A DNA stretch of 62,111 bases from Holophagaceae bacterium (GCA_009783055.1 WRHW01000007.1:1-62111); one strand, 5' to 3'. Numbered from the stretch's first letter, positions 44,220-53,705 are shown. The notes: generated by a model from the letters alone, not told the origin. A program made the numbers and translations.

Positions 44220-44996
44220 CTAAGGGCTTTCTTTGGGAGCAGCAAACCAAGCCACTGCCACTGAGATAAAATAGAGACCTATCATCATAAGGCTAAGAAA
44301 AACAGTTGTTACTAAAATATCACCCGGGGTAATGATAGCCGCGGCAAACATGATTACTATTGAGGCATGTCTCCAGTATTTAAGCATCCACTTGGCCGTG
44401 ATAAGCCGAAATCTTGCCAAAAAATAAATTAGCACGGGCATTTCAAATACAAGGCCAGTGCCGACGATTGTGTTGATGAATATATCTAAGTATTCATCTA
44501 GCTTTAGGTTTGGTCTCAATTCAGCTATGATTGCCTGTTCGACAAGTATACCCGCAATCGACTTAAAGGCAAATATATAAGCAAAAACAGCCCCACTCAG
44601 AAAACAAAATGTGGTTGCAAAAACGAAAGGTATCACCATTTTCCTTTCGCGTTCGTACAGGCCTGGGCGGATAAATGCCCATACCTGATAAAAAATCAAT
44701 GGTGCAACCAGAAAGCCGGCGGCCCAAAAAGCTACTCGCAGTAAGGAAAAAAATGGTTCTGAAACCCCGGTAAAGGAAAAAAAGACATCCGGCGCTGAAA
44801 CATTGTGCGACTCTAGTTGCATCAAATATACTTCTACTAGTGGCTTTTTGACCCATTCCCAAATCCGAAACCTAAAGGCATAGGTGATGCAAAAGCCCGC
44901 CGCGAGGAATAAAACACACCTTATCAGGCGCGTTCTAAGCTCCTGTAGATGATCCCAAAAGCTCATTTGCTGGACTTTTGTCTCAGTTTCAGACAT
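44220..44996 (-). CDS. tatC: Twin-arginine translocase subunit TatC
   Basis: 258 residues with six membrane helices. The N-terminal motif MSFWDHLQELRTRLIR is the signal-peptide recognition region, and the conserved SGAVFAY, EMPVLIYFLARF and PGD segments are present. TatC recognises the twin-Arg signal of folded exported proteins. It follows tatA directly, with ugd upstream, all on the same strand. Confidence 0.95.
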   Translation of the reverse strand: MSETETKVQQMSFWDHLQELRTRLIRCVLFLAAGFCITYAFRFRIWEWVKKPLVEVYLMQLESHNVSAPDVFFSFTGVSEPFFSLLRVAFWAAGFLVAPLIFYQVWAFIRPGLYERERKMVIPFVFATTFCFLSGAVFAYIFAFKSIAGILVEQAIIAELRPNLKLDEYLDIFINTIVGTGLVFEMPVLIYFLARFRLITAKWMLKYWRHASIVIMFAAAIITPGDILVTTVFLSLMMIGLYFISVAVAWFAAPKESP

Positions 44997-45026
44997 ATCG
45001 GGTCAATTCACAAATAGGCGTGTATC

Positions 45027-45212
45027 CTATTTCTTTTCTCCGTCTTCGTTAACAGACTCTTTTACTGAATCTGTCAGTTCGCGACTTGCCTTCTTAAATT
45101 CCTGGATGCCTTTTCCAAGCGACTTTCCAAGCTCTGGAAGCCGGCTCGGACCAAAGAAAATGAGCAGAGCAATCCCAATGAGGATCATCTCAGTTAAGCC
45201 TAAATTACCCAT
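45027..45212 (-). CDS. tatA: Twin-arginine translocase subunit TatA
   Basis: 61 residues with the family layout: short transmembrane helix (about 5-20), FFGPSRLPELGKSLGKG hinge, amphipathic helix and charged tail. Only one TatA/B-type gene is present here, as in many minimal Tat systems. GGGAG precedes the ATG. It lies nine bases past ugd and 30 before tatC. Confidence 0.92.
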   Translation of the reverse strand: MGNLGLTEMILIGIALLIFFGPSRLPELGKSLGKGIQEFKKASRELTDSVKESVNEDGEKK

Positions 45213-45220
45213 AAAACTCC

Positions 45221-46612
45221 CTATAAATTTTGATATCGATCTGGATTGACTGTAACCCTGCCAATACTGTGATACGTCCAGCCCTTCGCCTTCATGTTAT
45301 CAGGGCGGAAGAGATTTCGTCCATCAAACATTACGCGACAGTTCATTGCAAATGCAAGCTGATCCAAGTCTACTGTAGCATACTGTGGCCATTCAGTGCA
45401 AATTACTAACGCGTCTGCATTTATGCAGGCATCAGTGGGGCTGTGGGCGTACTGGATGCTGTCGCCAAATATTTGTTTTGCATTGGGCATTGCCTCGTAG
45501 TCATGGACTGATACTTGAGCACCCATGTGCAATAGATGACTGATAAGTTCGAGGGCTACTGTCTCTCTTATATCATCAGTGTGGGCCTTGAATGCCAGAC
45601 CCCAAACTGCTATGCGCTTCCCGGACAAGGGAAAGGGAATGTGGGGTTGGATGTTATAGTGTTGCTGTAATTTGCGGGTCAGCACTTGTTTTTGATGCCG
45701 ATTTGCCTCCACAGTTGCATTTAGGGACAAAAGGGGTAATCCGTGCTCCCTTCCAGTTTTGAGTAGTGCCTGTAGGTCTTTTGGGAAACAACTGCCACCA
45801 AAGCCTGGGCCTGGGTTAATAAAATATGGCCCAATACGGTGGTCGGCACCGATTCCCACTTTGACGAAGTCAACGTCTGCCCCTACCACCTCACATAAAT
45901 TTGCTATTTCATTGATAAAGCTAATTTTTAGCGCCAGCATCGCATTGGCGGCGTATTTGGTTAGCTCCGCGCTCTGGGGATCCATCCTGAACCACCGTCC
46001 GCCGTTTGGAAGTTTTTGTTTGGCGGCCCTCAGTAGCGGATTGTAGAGCTCTAACATTACATTTTCAGCGAAGTCTGTATCACAGCCTATGACCACCCTA
46101 TCCGGAAAAATAAAATCCTCTATCGCGTTGCCTTCCCGTAAAAATTCGGGGTTTGAGACTACCTCGAAGGGCATGTCTGTCATAGATTTAATGGTCGCGG
46201 CAACCTTAGAGGCAGTCCCAACCGGAACAGTGCTTTTGTCTACAACAATTAGTGGATTAGCTTTAACTGGCCTCAGCGTTGCCATTGCAGAGCCTATCTG
46301 CTCGGCACATGCGAGAACGTATGTGAGGTCGGCACTACCATCATCGCTTTGCGGTGTGCCAACACAAATAAATGTGGCATCCGCTGCTGCAATGCCTTCT
46401 CTCAATTCTGAGGAGAATTTTATAGTACCTGCTTCAAGATGCTTTTGTAAAAATTCTTTTAACCCAGGTTCATAGATAGGGGTTTCGCCCCTTTTCAGCT
46501 GGTCGATTTTAGCCGAATCAATATCAACACCAATTACAACATGTCCAGCCTCGGCAAAGCCTACCGCCGCCACTAAGCCGACATACCCGGAACCAATTAC
46601 TAGAACCTGCAT
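45221..46612 (-). CDS. ugd: UDP-glucose 6-dehydrogenase
   Basis: 463 residues. It oxidises UDP-glucose to UDP-glucuronate for surface polysaccharide. Rossmann motif GSGYVGLVAA is at the N-terminus, and GGSCFPKDL carries the catalytic Cys275. ATG 46612 follows GGGAGAG and gives the usual N-terminus; a TTG four codons upstream is less likely. Placement with tatA and tatC is not a known functional link. Confidence 0.93.
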   Translation of the reverse strand: MQVLVIGSGYVGLVAAVGFAEAGHVVIGVDIDSAKIDQLKRGETPIYEPGLKEFLQKHLEAGTIKFSSELREGIAAADATFICVGTPQSDDGSADLTYVLACAEQIGSAMATLRPVKANPLIVVDKSTVPVGTASKVAATIKSMTDMPFEVVSNPEFLREGNAIEDFIFPDRVVIGCDTDFAENVMLELYNPLLRAAKQKLPNGGRWFRMDPQSAELTKYAANAMLALKISFINEIANLCEVVGADVDFVKVGIGADHRIGPYFINPGPGFGGSCFPKDLQALLKTGREHGLPLLSLNATVEANRHQKQVLTRKLQQHYNIQPHIPFPLSGKRIAVWGLAFKAHTDDIRETVALELISHLLHMGAQVSVHDYEAMPNAKQIFGDSIQYAHSPTDACINADALVICTEWPQYATVDLDQLAFAMNCRVMFDGRNLFRPDNMKAKGWTYHSIGRVTVNPDRYQNL

Positions 46613-46712
46613 GGACTCTCCCAAAAGGAATTATATCAGGGTTGTATTAGTTATGGGAAAAATCCCTGTTTTGAAATATTCTCATCTGTAGCTAATATTT
46701 CTTTAGAGCCCT

Positions 46713-46738
46713 TTTCAAAACCCCATGGGGTTTTGAAA
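46713..46738. repeat. Perfect 26-bp palindrome, family C-like
   Basis: TTTCAAAACCCCA (46713-46725) is followed at once by its exact reverse complement (46726-46738). The core resembles family C (TCAAAACCC...GGGTTTTGA). It lies between the divergent ugd and ychF genes, just before a family A repeat, and might act as an operator for either gene. Confidence 0.7.
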
Positions 46739-46757
46739 CGAGTTGAAAGACTGCGAT

Positions 46758-46863
46758 AGAATGTGGCCGAATACTGCGTAACATTGTTTTATTTCACAAT
46801 TTACAGCTACTATGCAGGAGGCGGTGGATATGGAGGCGCAGACGACAAACATGGTTTTAAAAT
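46758..46863 (+). repeat. ~100-bp dispersed repeat, family A copy 3
   Basis: Shares GAATGTGGCCGAAT, CTGCGTAACATTG, TTTCA-AATTTACAG and ATGGAGGCGCAGACGACAAA with copies at 7038-7141 and 8899-9000, but is more diverged, and has GGAGGCGG where they have GGATACGG. It ends about 30 bases before the ychF start, so it is likely part of the ychF leader. A short ATG-led frame inside it stops after 14 codons. Confidence 0.8.
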
Positions 46864-46894
46864 TAACTCTTTAGACGCTAAATGGAGGAAGTGC

Positions 46895-47995
46895 ATGGCT
46901 GTTAAGTGTGGAATTGTGGGGTTGCCCGGAGCGGGCAAGTCATTACTGTTTAATGCGATGACCAAGGGCGATGTTGCCAGTGGAAATTTTTTGTTTTGCA
47001 CTACATCTGCTACGAAGGGGATAGTTGACGTACCTGATGACCGCCTCCTTAAGCTGGCTGAAATTGTAAGTCCTCAAAAGATCGTATTTGCCACCCAAGA
47101 ATTTGTTGATATACCTGGCCTGGTAAGGGGGTCTAGCAAAGGTGAAGGGCTTGGAAATAGCTTTTTGTCTGATATTCGCGACATGAACGCGCTAGTCCAA
47201 GTGGTGCGTTGCTTTGATAATCCAGACGTGCCACACATAGAATCAACACTTGACGCGGCTAGGGACTTGGAAATAGTTGACATGGAGTTGATTATCAAAG
47301 ATATGGAGGTGGTAGAAAAATCCTTAGATAGACACCAAAAAACAGCAAGGTCTGGCAACAAGGAAAGCCAGGCAATGGTCGCAACCTTGGAAAAAGTGTT
47401 GGCCACTCTTAATGAAGGTAGGTGGGTTTCCAACGTAGAATTGGACAGGGACGAACTTTTTTCGTTGAAGAGCTATTGTCTGCTCACACAAAAACCAATG
47501 CTATTAGTGGGAAACATTGACGAAAAAGACATTCCAAACCCATCTGCAAATGCCCATTATTCTGTATTGGAGAAGGTTGCAGAAGTAAAGGGTCTGCCCT
47601 TGATACCAATCTGCGCCAAGCTGGAGGCTGACCTATCCCAAATGGAACCGGACGAGCAGGAGATGTTTATGGAGGAAGCAAGTTTGACTGAGCCTGGTTT
47701 GACTCGCTTTATCAGGACAGGGTTTGCATTGCTTAATTTACAGACGTACTTTACCGCCGGCCCAAAGGAGGTAAGGGCATGGACTATTCCCATTGGAGCC
47801 ACCGCACCACAGGCCGCTGGGGTTATACATAGCGATTTTGAGAGAGGCTTCATCCGCGCAAAAGTTATTTCCTTTGATGACTTTGTTGTATGTAAAGGCG
47901 AACAGGGAGCTAAAGAAGCGGGCAAACAAAGGCAGGAAGGCAAAAATTACATCGTTAAAGACAATGACGTGATCGAATTTTTGTTTAATGTTTGA
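46895..47995 (+). CDS. ychF: Ribosome-binding ATPase YchF
   Basis: 366 residues, the YchF/OLA1 norm. Walker A is GLPGAGKS (9-16), and the G3 motif and the YchF-type N-x-x-E (VGNIDE) in place of NKxD mark it as an ATPase rather than a GTPase. A TGS-like C-terminus ends VKDNDVIEF. The protein acts in translation and stress response. ATG 46895 is chosen because GGAGG lies six bases upstream; earlier codons belong to the family A repeat. Confidence 0.94.
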   Translation: MAVKCGIVGLPGAGKSLLFNAMTKGDVASGNFLFCTTSATKGIVDVPDDRLLKLAEIVSPQKIVFATQEFVDIPGLVRGSSKGEGLGNSFLSDIRDMNALVQVVRCFDNPDVPHIESTLDAARDLEIVDMELIIKDMEVVEKSLDRHQKTARSGNKESQAMVATLEKVLATLNEGRWVSNVELDRDELFSLKSYCLLTQKPMLLVGNIDEKDIPNPSANAHYSVLEKVAEVKGLPLIPICAKLEADLSQMEPDEQEMFMEEASLTEPGLTRFIRTGFALLNLQTYFTAGPKEVRAWTIPIGATAPQAAGVIHSDFERGFIRAKVISFDDFVVCKGEQGAKEAGKQRQEGKNYIVKDNDVIEFLFNV

Positions 47996-48038
47996 TTCTA
48001 CTGCTCCAGAGTTGTTGAAACAATCTTGAAACTGGGCA

Positions 48039-50597
48039 TCATTGTTCACCTTCTGTAGGCATTTCTTCATCTGCGATGGTCATCTGTTCCAGCCTTTTGC
48101 TAAACCACTGATAAGTAAATGAAATTGCAAGCAATAAAATGCCTGCAGTAAAATATGAAACAATTTTTCCCACTGTTCCTAAGCCATGTAAATCAAGTAA
48201 AAACAGCTTGATTATTGCAAAGAATGCCATTGCCAAACCACCAATTCTAGTAACTGCGTTTCGTTTTACAAAGCCATTAATCACCCAACCCAAGGCTGTA
48301 ACACCAAAGAGTAGTGTCAGAATTAAACTGGAGCTTTTTAGCGAGAGTTGCACGACAAGGGTCTGTGCTGTCAGCAACATGGCGAAACCAGAAATTAATA
48401 ATGGATACCACCCTAGCGGGAGTTTGCGCGCCGCTATCAGTAAGCGCAGTAAATCGCCAATCCAGCCAATCGCAATAATATTGACTACGATGTAAAGTGC
48501 GAAAGCTACAATGCTTATAGCCAGTTGCCCCTCTGTAATGACACCTGCGCGGCCATTAAATGACATGAGCCACAGCGTGCAAAAAATCCCGATTGTGATT
48601 GCGGCAACCTGAAATCCTTGATTTGAGATTCGGCGAATTCGGGGTAGCATAAACGCTATCAGCAAGCCGATTGTGATCGAAAGTAATGAGGCAAAACCGG
48701 TGGCACTGAATCCCAGCCACTGTTTGAGAGTTGGCAGTAGCGGGCTCCGCAGTACATAAACAATGTATCCCCAAAAGTTTAGGGCTACGAAAAAACGAAA
48801 AATATCCAGCCACCTTCTATTGTTTGTTCGCTCTGGAGCATACTTTAGCGAAGCTACTGAAACAGCAATAGTAGCTACAGTGAAGGATAAATATTTCCAC
48901 ACAAACAATGGGTCATGCTTGTAATTAGGGACGTTGACCGTCAAAAATACCCACAGGCACAATATCCCAATAATCAGGCCGGCGATGCAAAAACGACGGC
49001 GATTTTTGTATGTTCCGTAAAGTGCCAGTCCGGTAGCCTCTGCCAGCCAGCCGATAGAAAACCATGCCCTGTCTAGTGCAAACAACACTGCTAGGGTGGA
49101 GTAGGTAAAACTGGTGATAAAGAACAGAGCACGCAGGGAACCGGTTTCAGATTCCGGCACTCCGCTGTGTTTTTGTCTCTCAACTGAAAGTGCCATGGCG
49201 ACACAAGGTATGGCAAAAAATATGGCCACAATGGCTGACATGGCATCTTGGTGCCCATGCCAGCCCCACCTAACAAATGCTCCTCCCCACGAAAGCAGTA
49301 ACAAAAATCTGAAGAACATGTTGCAAGTGAGGAGAAAAATATCCGCGCTTCGTATATGTGTTTTGGTAAACCATGCACCAAATACCGGAATAATGAGATA
49401 TGCCACATACCCTATAGCAATAGTTGCACCTACGGCGAAAATTGTCTCCCCGCTAGTTGTTCGCCCAAGGCTGGCAAGTAACACTAACTCGGCTAGCAGG
49501 CCAGCAAAAAGCCCTATAAACCGCGCCATACGCCAGTTTTTTCGGGTGGCAATCATTAGTGCTAGAAGAGTCAAAATGGTGAAATATATCGAACCAAACA
49601 AAGTGATTGAACTCTTTATGGCAAGCAGTGGCAAATATCCACCGATGAGTGCAAATACTGCAATCAGTTGAGAGTTATATCTTATCGATGCGGCAAATGT
49701 GATGTATGACACACCCATGCAAATGCTAAAGGCTACCCATATTGGTAGTACTCCCAGAGTCATATATCCCAGGGCGGCACCTAAAAACAAAATGCCTGAA
49801 CCTGCGGCAGTAAGAGCCTGCGAGAAGGCACCTCGCCATTTTCCTCTGTGCAATATTTCCCCTTCGCCCATAAGAGCTAAGCCAAAAAGGAAGAAGAGAA
49901 AACAGCGTGCTCCTGGACTCATTCCAACATAGAGATAGCGACCTGATGTAAATACACCAAAAAGGAGCATCAATGCCCCGACAACACTAATGATTTTTAA
50001 GCCCAAAAAAGTTTCCCATGCAAAAAAAAATCTCACAGCACCCAAGGCAACATCTTCGATGGGAGAGTTTTTTATTTCATCAAATGCGCCGTAGTCTGCG
50101 ACATTTCGCCATGTAGCATCCTTACGTTCCTTCGCTTGCTTGATTTGTGAACCAACCCTTTCCCGCAGAGTGACTAATTCTGCATACAGTGGCTCACGCT
50201 CTTCTAAGTCCAGAGTTTGCAACTCGGCAGACATGCTTTCGACAGTTCTTTGCAAGTCGGAATATAAGCCTGACAGCCTTGTTTGCTCACTTTCTAAGCT
50301 AGTAGCAAGATATGTTTCATACTTGCGCTCACTCAAACCAAGCAGGGCAATGCGTTTTGAGGAAAGTTCGTGTTTGAAGTTTTTCTTTATCTCTTCGTAT
50401 TCGCGACGGAATTTTGCTGTCTCTTCCCTGCTTGTCTGAAGTTGTTGTTTTAGGCCTTCTACGGCTTGTAGCAGACTTTCGTTTTCCTTAGATATATCTT
50501 GTTCTATAAATGCTCTGAACGCCTCGTCAACAGCGAAATGGCTTTCATGCAGATTATTTAAAGCGTTCCTGATATTACTTGTGCGATTTTTTTCCAT
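48039..50597 (-). CDS. DUF2339 multi-helix membrane protein
   Basis: 852 residues. A soluble coiled-coil start (about 1-200, with QAVEGLKQQLQTSREE and RKAELQTLDLEEREP-like heptads) precedes about 20 hydrophobic helices. The pattern of short loops with Trp and Arg (for example FFFLFGLALMGEGE and GLALYGTYKNRRRFCIAG) fits DUF2339. Function is unknown; homologues are common in diderms. ATG 50597 follows GGAG; an earlier start at 50633 is possible. Confidence 0.82.
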   Translation of the reverse strand: MEKNRTSNIRNALNNLHESHFAVDEAFRAFIEQDISKENESLLQAVEGLKQQLQTSREETAKFRREYEEIKKNFKHELSSKRIALLGLSERKYETYLATSLESEQTRLSGLYSDLQRTVESMSAELQTLDLEEREPLYAELVTLRERVGSQIKQAKERKDATWRNVADYGAFDEIKNSPIEDVALGAVRFFFAWETFLGLKIISVVGALMLLFGVFTSGRYLYVGMSPGARCFLFFLFGLALMGEGEILHRGKWRGAFSQALTAAGSGILFLGAALGYMTLGVLPIWVAFSICMGVSYITFAASIRYNSQLIAVFALIGGYLPLLAIKSSITLFGSIYFTILTLLALMIATRKNWRMARFIGLFAGLLAELVLLASLGRTTSGETIFAVGATIAIGYVAYLIIPVFGAWFTKTHIRSADIFLLTCNMFFRFLLLLSWGGAFVRWGWHGHQDAMSAIVAIFFAIPCVAMALSVERQKHSGVPESETGSLRALFFITSFTYSTLAVLFALDRAWFSIGWLAEATGLALYGTYKNRRRFCIAGLIIGILCLWVFLTVNVPNYKHDPLFVWKYLSFTVATIAVSVASLKYAPERTNNRRWLDIFRFFVALNFWGYIVYVLRSPLLPTLKQWLGFSATGFASLLSITIGLLIAFMLPRIRRISNQGFQVAAITIGIFCTLWLMSFNGRAGVITEGQLAISIVAFALYIVVNIIAIGWIGDLLRLLIAARKLPLGWYPLLISGFAMLLTAQTLVVQLSLKSSSLILTLLFGVTALGWVINGFVKRNAVTRIGGLAMAFFAIIKLFLLDLHGLGTVGKIVSYFTAGILLLAISFTYQWFSKRLEQMTIADEEMPTEGEQ

Positions 50598-50660
50598 TTT
50601 GCTTGTTGCTCCAAGTCTACAAGACATTTCCAAAACTCTGAAAGGGGGGTTGAAAATAGC

Positions 50661-51227
50661 TCACTTAAAATGCCACAGAAAAAACATGGTGCAATAAAGT
50701 GCAAGCCCCGCAAAAATACCGGCACACACATCATCAAGTGTGATGCCCCAGCCTCCTGGCATTCCTTCCAGCTTTTTTATTGGCCAAGGTTTCCAAATAT
50801 CAAATATCCTAAAGAACAAAAATGCCACAACAACGCCAAAAACAGGCAGTTTCCAGTTACCGGAATGATGGTTTCCCATTGCAATGGCAACATGATGTCG
50901 TACTGGCCAGAGGGATAGCCATACACCTGCCCATTCATCAGACACTACATAAGAAGGGTCGTCTTTTCCAACTTGCCTTGCAACCAGCCCAGCAGAAATG
51001 ATTGAAACAAATATTATTGCCAAAACTGTAGCCCCTAGCAAACATTCAAATACTAGGGGCGACAATGGGTGTGCCAAATACACTAGGACTAGCCATGCAA
51101 TACATCCTGCTAGGCTCCCCCACGTGCCAGGGGCTGGCCTTAGCCGTCCACTCCCTAGTCCTGTGGCAATACACCAAGCCCACCGTGGCGCTACGTATGC
51201 TACTGGGCGATTAGGTATGTCCTTCAT
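50661..51227 (-). CDS. pgpA: Phosphatidylglycerophosphatase A
   Basis: 188 residues with several membrane helices. Family motifs APGTWGSL, DDPSYVVSDEWAGVWL and FRIFDIWKPWPIKKLE through GGWGITLDDVCAG are complete. The Asp/Glu residues in these motifs bind metal. The enzyme makes phosphatidylglycerol. It shares the strand with the upstream rimO (about 70 bases away) and the downstream DUF2339 gene. Confidence 0.92.
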   Translation of the reverse strand: MKDIPNRPVAYVAPRWAWCIATGLGSGRLRPAPGTWGSLAGCIAWLVLVYLAHPLSPLVFECLLGATVLAIIFVSIISAGLVARQVGKDDPSYVVSDEWAGVWLSLWPVRHHVAIAMGNHHSGNWKLPVFGVVVAFLFFRIFDIWKPWPIKKLEGMPGGWGITLDDVCAGIFAGLALYCTMFFLWHFK

Positions 51228-51306
51228 GTCCAATCACTATAACATTTTTTGTTGGCAAACATGAAAAAGGCTTTGGAAGAATTACCAACAGAATAAAAGA
51301 GCCACA

Positions 51307-52626
51307 TTATTCAATCATTCCCACCAAGTCATAGGGATGGGCTTCTGTGATTTTGACGTTTTGAATAGTATACAATTTTGGCTCGCCACCAACGATTAAT
51401 ACGTTTCCATCGATCTCCGGTGCCTGTCCGGAATGTCGTCCTTTGATTATCAAATCTGTTTCCTCATGGGGAGCTTCTACTATGACTTCAATTGTCTTTC
51501 CCACCAGCTCTTGATTTCGCCTTTTGCTAATGGCCTGTTGCATTTCCATCAGAATCCGCATCCTCTTTTCTTTTGTGCGATTCTGAATTGGATCGCCAAG
51601 TGGGTAAGCGGGAGTGCCTTCCTCGATGCTATAGGTAAATACTCCTAAATGATCAAATTGAGCTTCAGTGATAAAATCCTGCAACTCCTCAAATGCAACA
51701 ACGTCCTCACCGGGGAACCCTACGATGAAATTTGACCTGATAAAAACTCCTTGTATTTTTTTCCGTATTCGCTCTACCAACTCAGTAAACAACTTTTTAT
51801 TTCCACCACGTCCCATCGATTTTAGTATCGCTTGATTAACGTGCTGTAAAGGTACATCGACATATTTGCAACAGTTTTGGGTTTCGGCGATTGCATCCAA
51901 CAGACCATCAGCTAAACGATGTGGGTGGGCATAATGAATACGGAACCAGCGAAGGCCATCAACTTTGCCAAGTTCCTTTACAAGTGTTTCAAGTGCGTTT
52001 GCCTCCCCTAAATCACTTCCAAACACTGTTGTGTCTTGGCCGACTAGGTTAATTTCTACTATCCCACGTTCTACCATCCGCCTAGCTTCTTCCAGAATGC
52101 TTTGAATAGTCCGGCTCCTGTGGAAACCCCTTATCTTTGGAATGGCGCAAAAGGAACAGGCATGGCTACAGCCATCGCTAATTTTTATGTATGCCGTTCC
52201 TGGGTGAGTTGTAAGGAGGCGTGGGCTTGATTCGTTGTAGATATATTTGGGGTCAGATATTGGCTTTGTGGTTTTGCCATGAGCTTCCAATAAATCGGTA
52301 ATCTTCTCAATTTCCCTTATTCCAACAAATACGTCTATCTCTGGTAGCTCTTCAAGGAGTTGTTTCTGGTACCTTTCCACTAGGCAACCTGCAACTACAA
52401 GTGTTTTACAACTGCCACTCCGCTTCATGCTCGCCGCTTCAAGGATGGCTTGGATACTCTCTTCCTTGGCACTCTCAATAAACCCGCATGTATTTACTAT
52501 CAATACATCGGCCATGTTTATCTGGGGGGTTGCCACATATCCATCCCTGCAAAGACATCCGAGCATCACCTCCGTGTCAACCAAATTTTTCGGACAGCCT
52601 AGGGAAATACAACCTACTTTTCTCAA
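51307..52626 (-). CDS. rimO: Ribosomal protein S12 methylthiotransferase RimO
   Basis: 439 residues, full length. The UPF0004 domain has three cluster cysteines (Cys11, Cys47, Cys81). The radical-SAM cluster is CSHACSFC (Cys153, Cys157, Cys160), and a C-terminal TRAM-like domain binds RNA or S12. MRKVGCISLGCPKNLVDTE is typical for RimO over MiaB. The enzyme modifies an Asp of S12. The start has no strong ribosome site visible. Confidence 0.93.
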   Translation of the reverse strand: MRKVGCISLGCPKNLVDTEVMLGCLCRDGYVATPQINMADVLIVNTCGFIESAKEESIQAILEAASMKRSGSCKTLVVAGCLVERYQKQLLEELPEIDVFVGIREIEKITDLLEAHGKTTKPISDPKYIYNESSPRLLTTHPGTAYIKISDGCSHACSFCAIPKIRGFHRSRTIQSILEEARRMVERGIVEINLVGQDTTVFGSDLGEANALETLVKELGKVDGLRWFRIHYAHPHRLADGLLDAIAETQNCCKYVDVPLQHVNQAILKSMGRGGNKKLFTELVERIRKKIQGVFIRSNFIVGFPGEDVVAFEELQDFITEAQFDHLGVFTYSIEEGTPAYPLGDPIQNRTKEKRMRILMEMQQAISKRRNQELVGKTIEVIVEAPHEETDLIIKGRHSGQAPEIDGNVLIVGGEPKLYTIQNVKITEAHPYDLVGMIE

Positions 52627-52825
52627 AAATCCTCCTGATTAAAGAATAGCCGTTTGGCAAAATTGTCACCAATACCAATTGTCCCTGTTGAAAATCTGTT
52701 ACAAATGTTTGAATTATAAATAAAACATCTAACATTTGTTGTCATTTGTCATATTTCCACCTTTTCTAGGGATAATACCTAAGTCACGCCAAATCAGTCC
52801 AACCTAGTGTCTGTCACAAAAAAAT

Positions 52826-52868
52826 TGAGCAATATAAGGTAAAGATTAGCTCTTTACAAATTGGCTCA
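52826..52868. promoter_or_regulatory. Nested dyad in the chemosensory operon leader
   Basis: An inner perfect palindrome GTAAAGA-TTAGC-TCTTTAC (52839-52857) lies inside outer arms TGAGC(A)AAT / ATTGGCTCA (52826-52830 and 52864-52868). It ends about 42 bases before the pilZ start. It could be an mRNA stem or a regulator site for the whole operon. No T-run follows it. Confidence 0.65.
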
Positions 52869-52910
52869 TTTTTGTAATAAATAGTAGATAAGCTTTTTGG
52901 AATTTTTCTC

Positions 52911-53306
52911 ATGAGTCATGAACTTCGCACATTCCGCAGAATACCCATGGAGGCCGAGGTCGTATTCCAGGAGCTAACCTTTGAAGCTGAGACGCAGGTT
53001 CTGAAGTCCAAATACAAAAATGTTTCAGGGGGAGGACTGCTCCTTAACTCCTCGCAACAATACCAACTTGGTGCTTTGTTGAAACTGGAAATCAGGGTTC
53101 CTGGCATTGGCAAGTACGTCAGGAGCTTTGAACCAAAGCACATCGCGGACAATAAACCCTTGTTAGCGATTGGCGAAGTGGTTCGCATCGAAATTATGGA
53201 TGATGGAGAATACGAATTGGGAATAAAATTCCTAAATGTTTATCCAGACGACTTGAATGCTCTTATCATGTTAATTAACTCTTCTGATCAGAATCAATCA
53301 TCCTGA
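52911..53306 (+). CDS. PilZ-domain c-di-GMP-binding protein
   Basis: 131 residues. Both c-di-GMP motifs are intact: R-x-x-x-R at Arg6-Arg10 (RTFRR) and N-x-S-x-x-G at residues 37-42 (NVSGGG). The remaining beta-barrel strands are normal, ending in an acidic segment (VYPDDLNALIMLINSS). It is the first gene of the chemosensory operon, 24 bases before cheY. It may adjust CheA/CheY signalling or motility output to c-di-GMP level, which is inference from position. Confidence 0.9.
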   Translation: MSHELRTFRRIPMEAEVVFQELTFEAETQVLKSKYKNVSGGGLLLNSSQQYQLGALLKLEIRVPGIGKYVRSFEPKHIADNKPLLAIGEVVRIEIMDDGEYELGIKFLNVYPDDLNALIMLINSSDQNQSS

Positions 53307-53330
53307 TCCACATCATTAAAGGAGTCCGCT

Positions 53331-53687
53331 TTGAAGATCCTTGTTGTAGACGATTCATCAACAATGCGGCGTATCATCATTAATACTCTGTCCCGTATTG
53401 GCTACACAAATGTTGTCGAGGCTGAACATGGGAAAGCCGGGCTGGAAAAGCTTGCCCAGGGTGGCGTAGAAATGATCATTACCGATTGGAACATGCCTGA
53501 AATGGATGGGCTGGAATTTGTGGGAGCTGTTAGGGGGTCGGATGGTAGCATTCCTATCCTCATGGTGACAACTAATGCCGCCAAGGAAGATATCGTCTCT
53601 GCTCTACAGGCTGGCGTAAATAACTATGTTGTCAAGCCGTTTACACCTGAAACCCTTAAGGAAAAAATCGAGTCCTTACTCGGTTAA
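53331..53687 (+). CDS. cheY: Chemotaxis response regulator CheY
   Basis: 118 residues, a single receiver domain with no output domain. The acidic pair is Asp7-Asp8, phospho-acceptor Asp52 (TDWNMPEMDG, as in enteric CheY), Thr80, aromatic Tyr99 and Lys102. It begins at TTG 53331 with AAAGGAG upstream; TTG may lower translation relative to neighbours. It is the obvious substrate for the two CheZ-like proteins in the operon. Confidence 0.93.
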   Translation: MKILVVDDSSTMRRIIINTLSRIGYTNVVEAEHGKAGLEKLAQGGVEMIITDWNMPEMDGLEFVGAVRGSDGSIPILMVTTNAAKEDIVSALQAGVNNYVVKPFTPETLKEKIESLLG

Positions 53688-53705
53688 TTGCACCGAGGAG
53701 AATCC

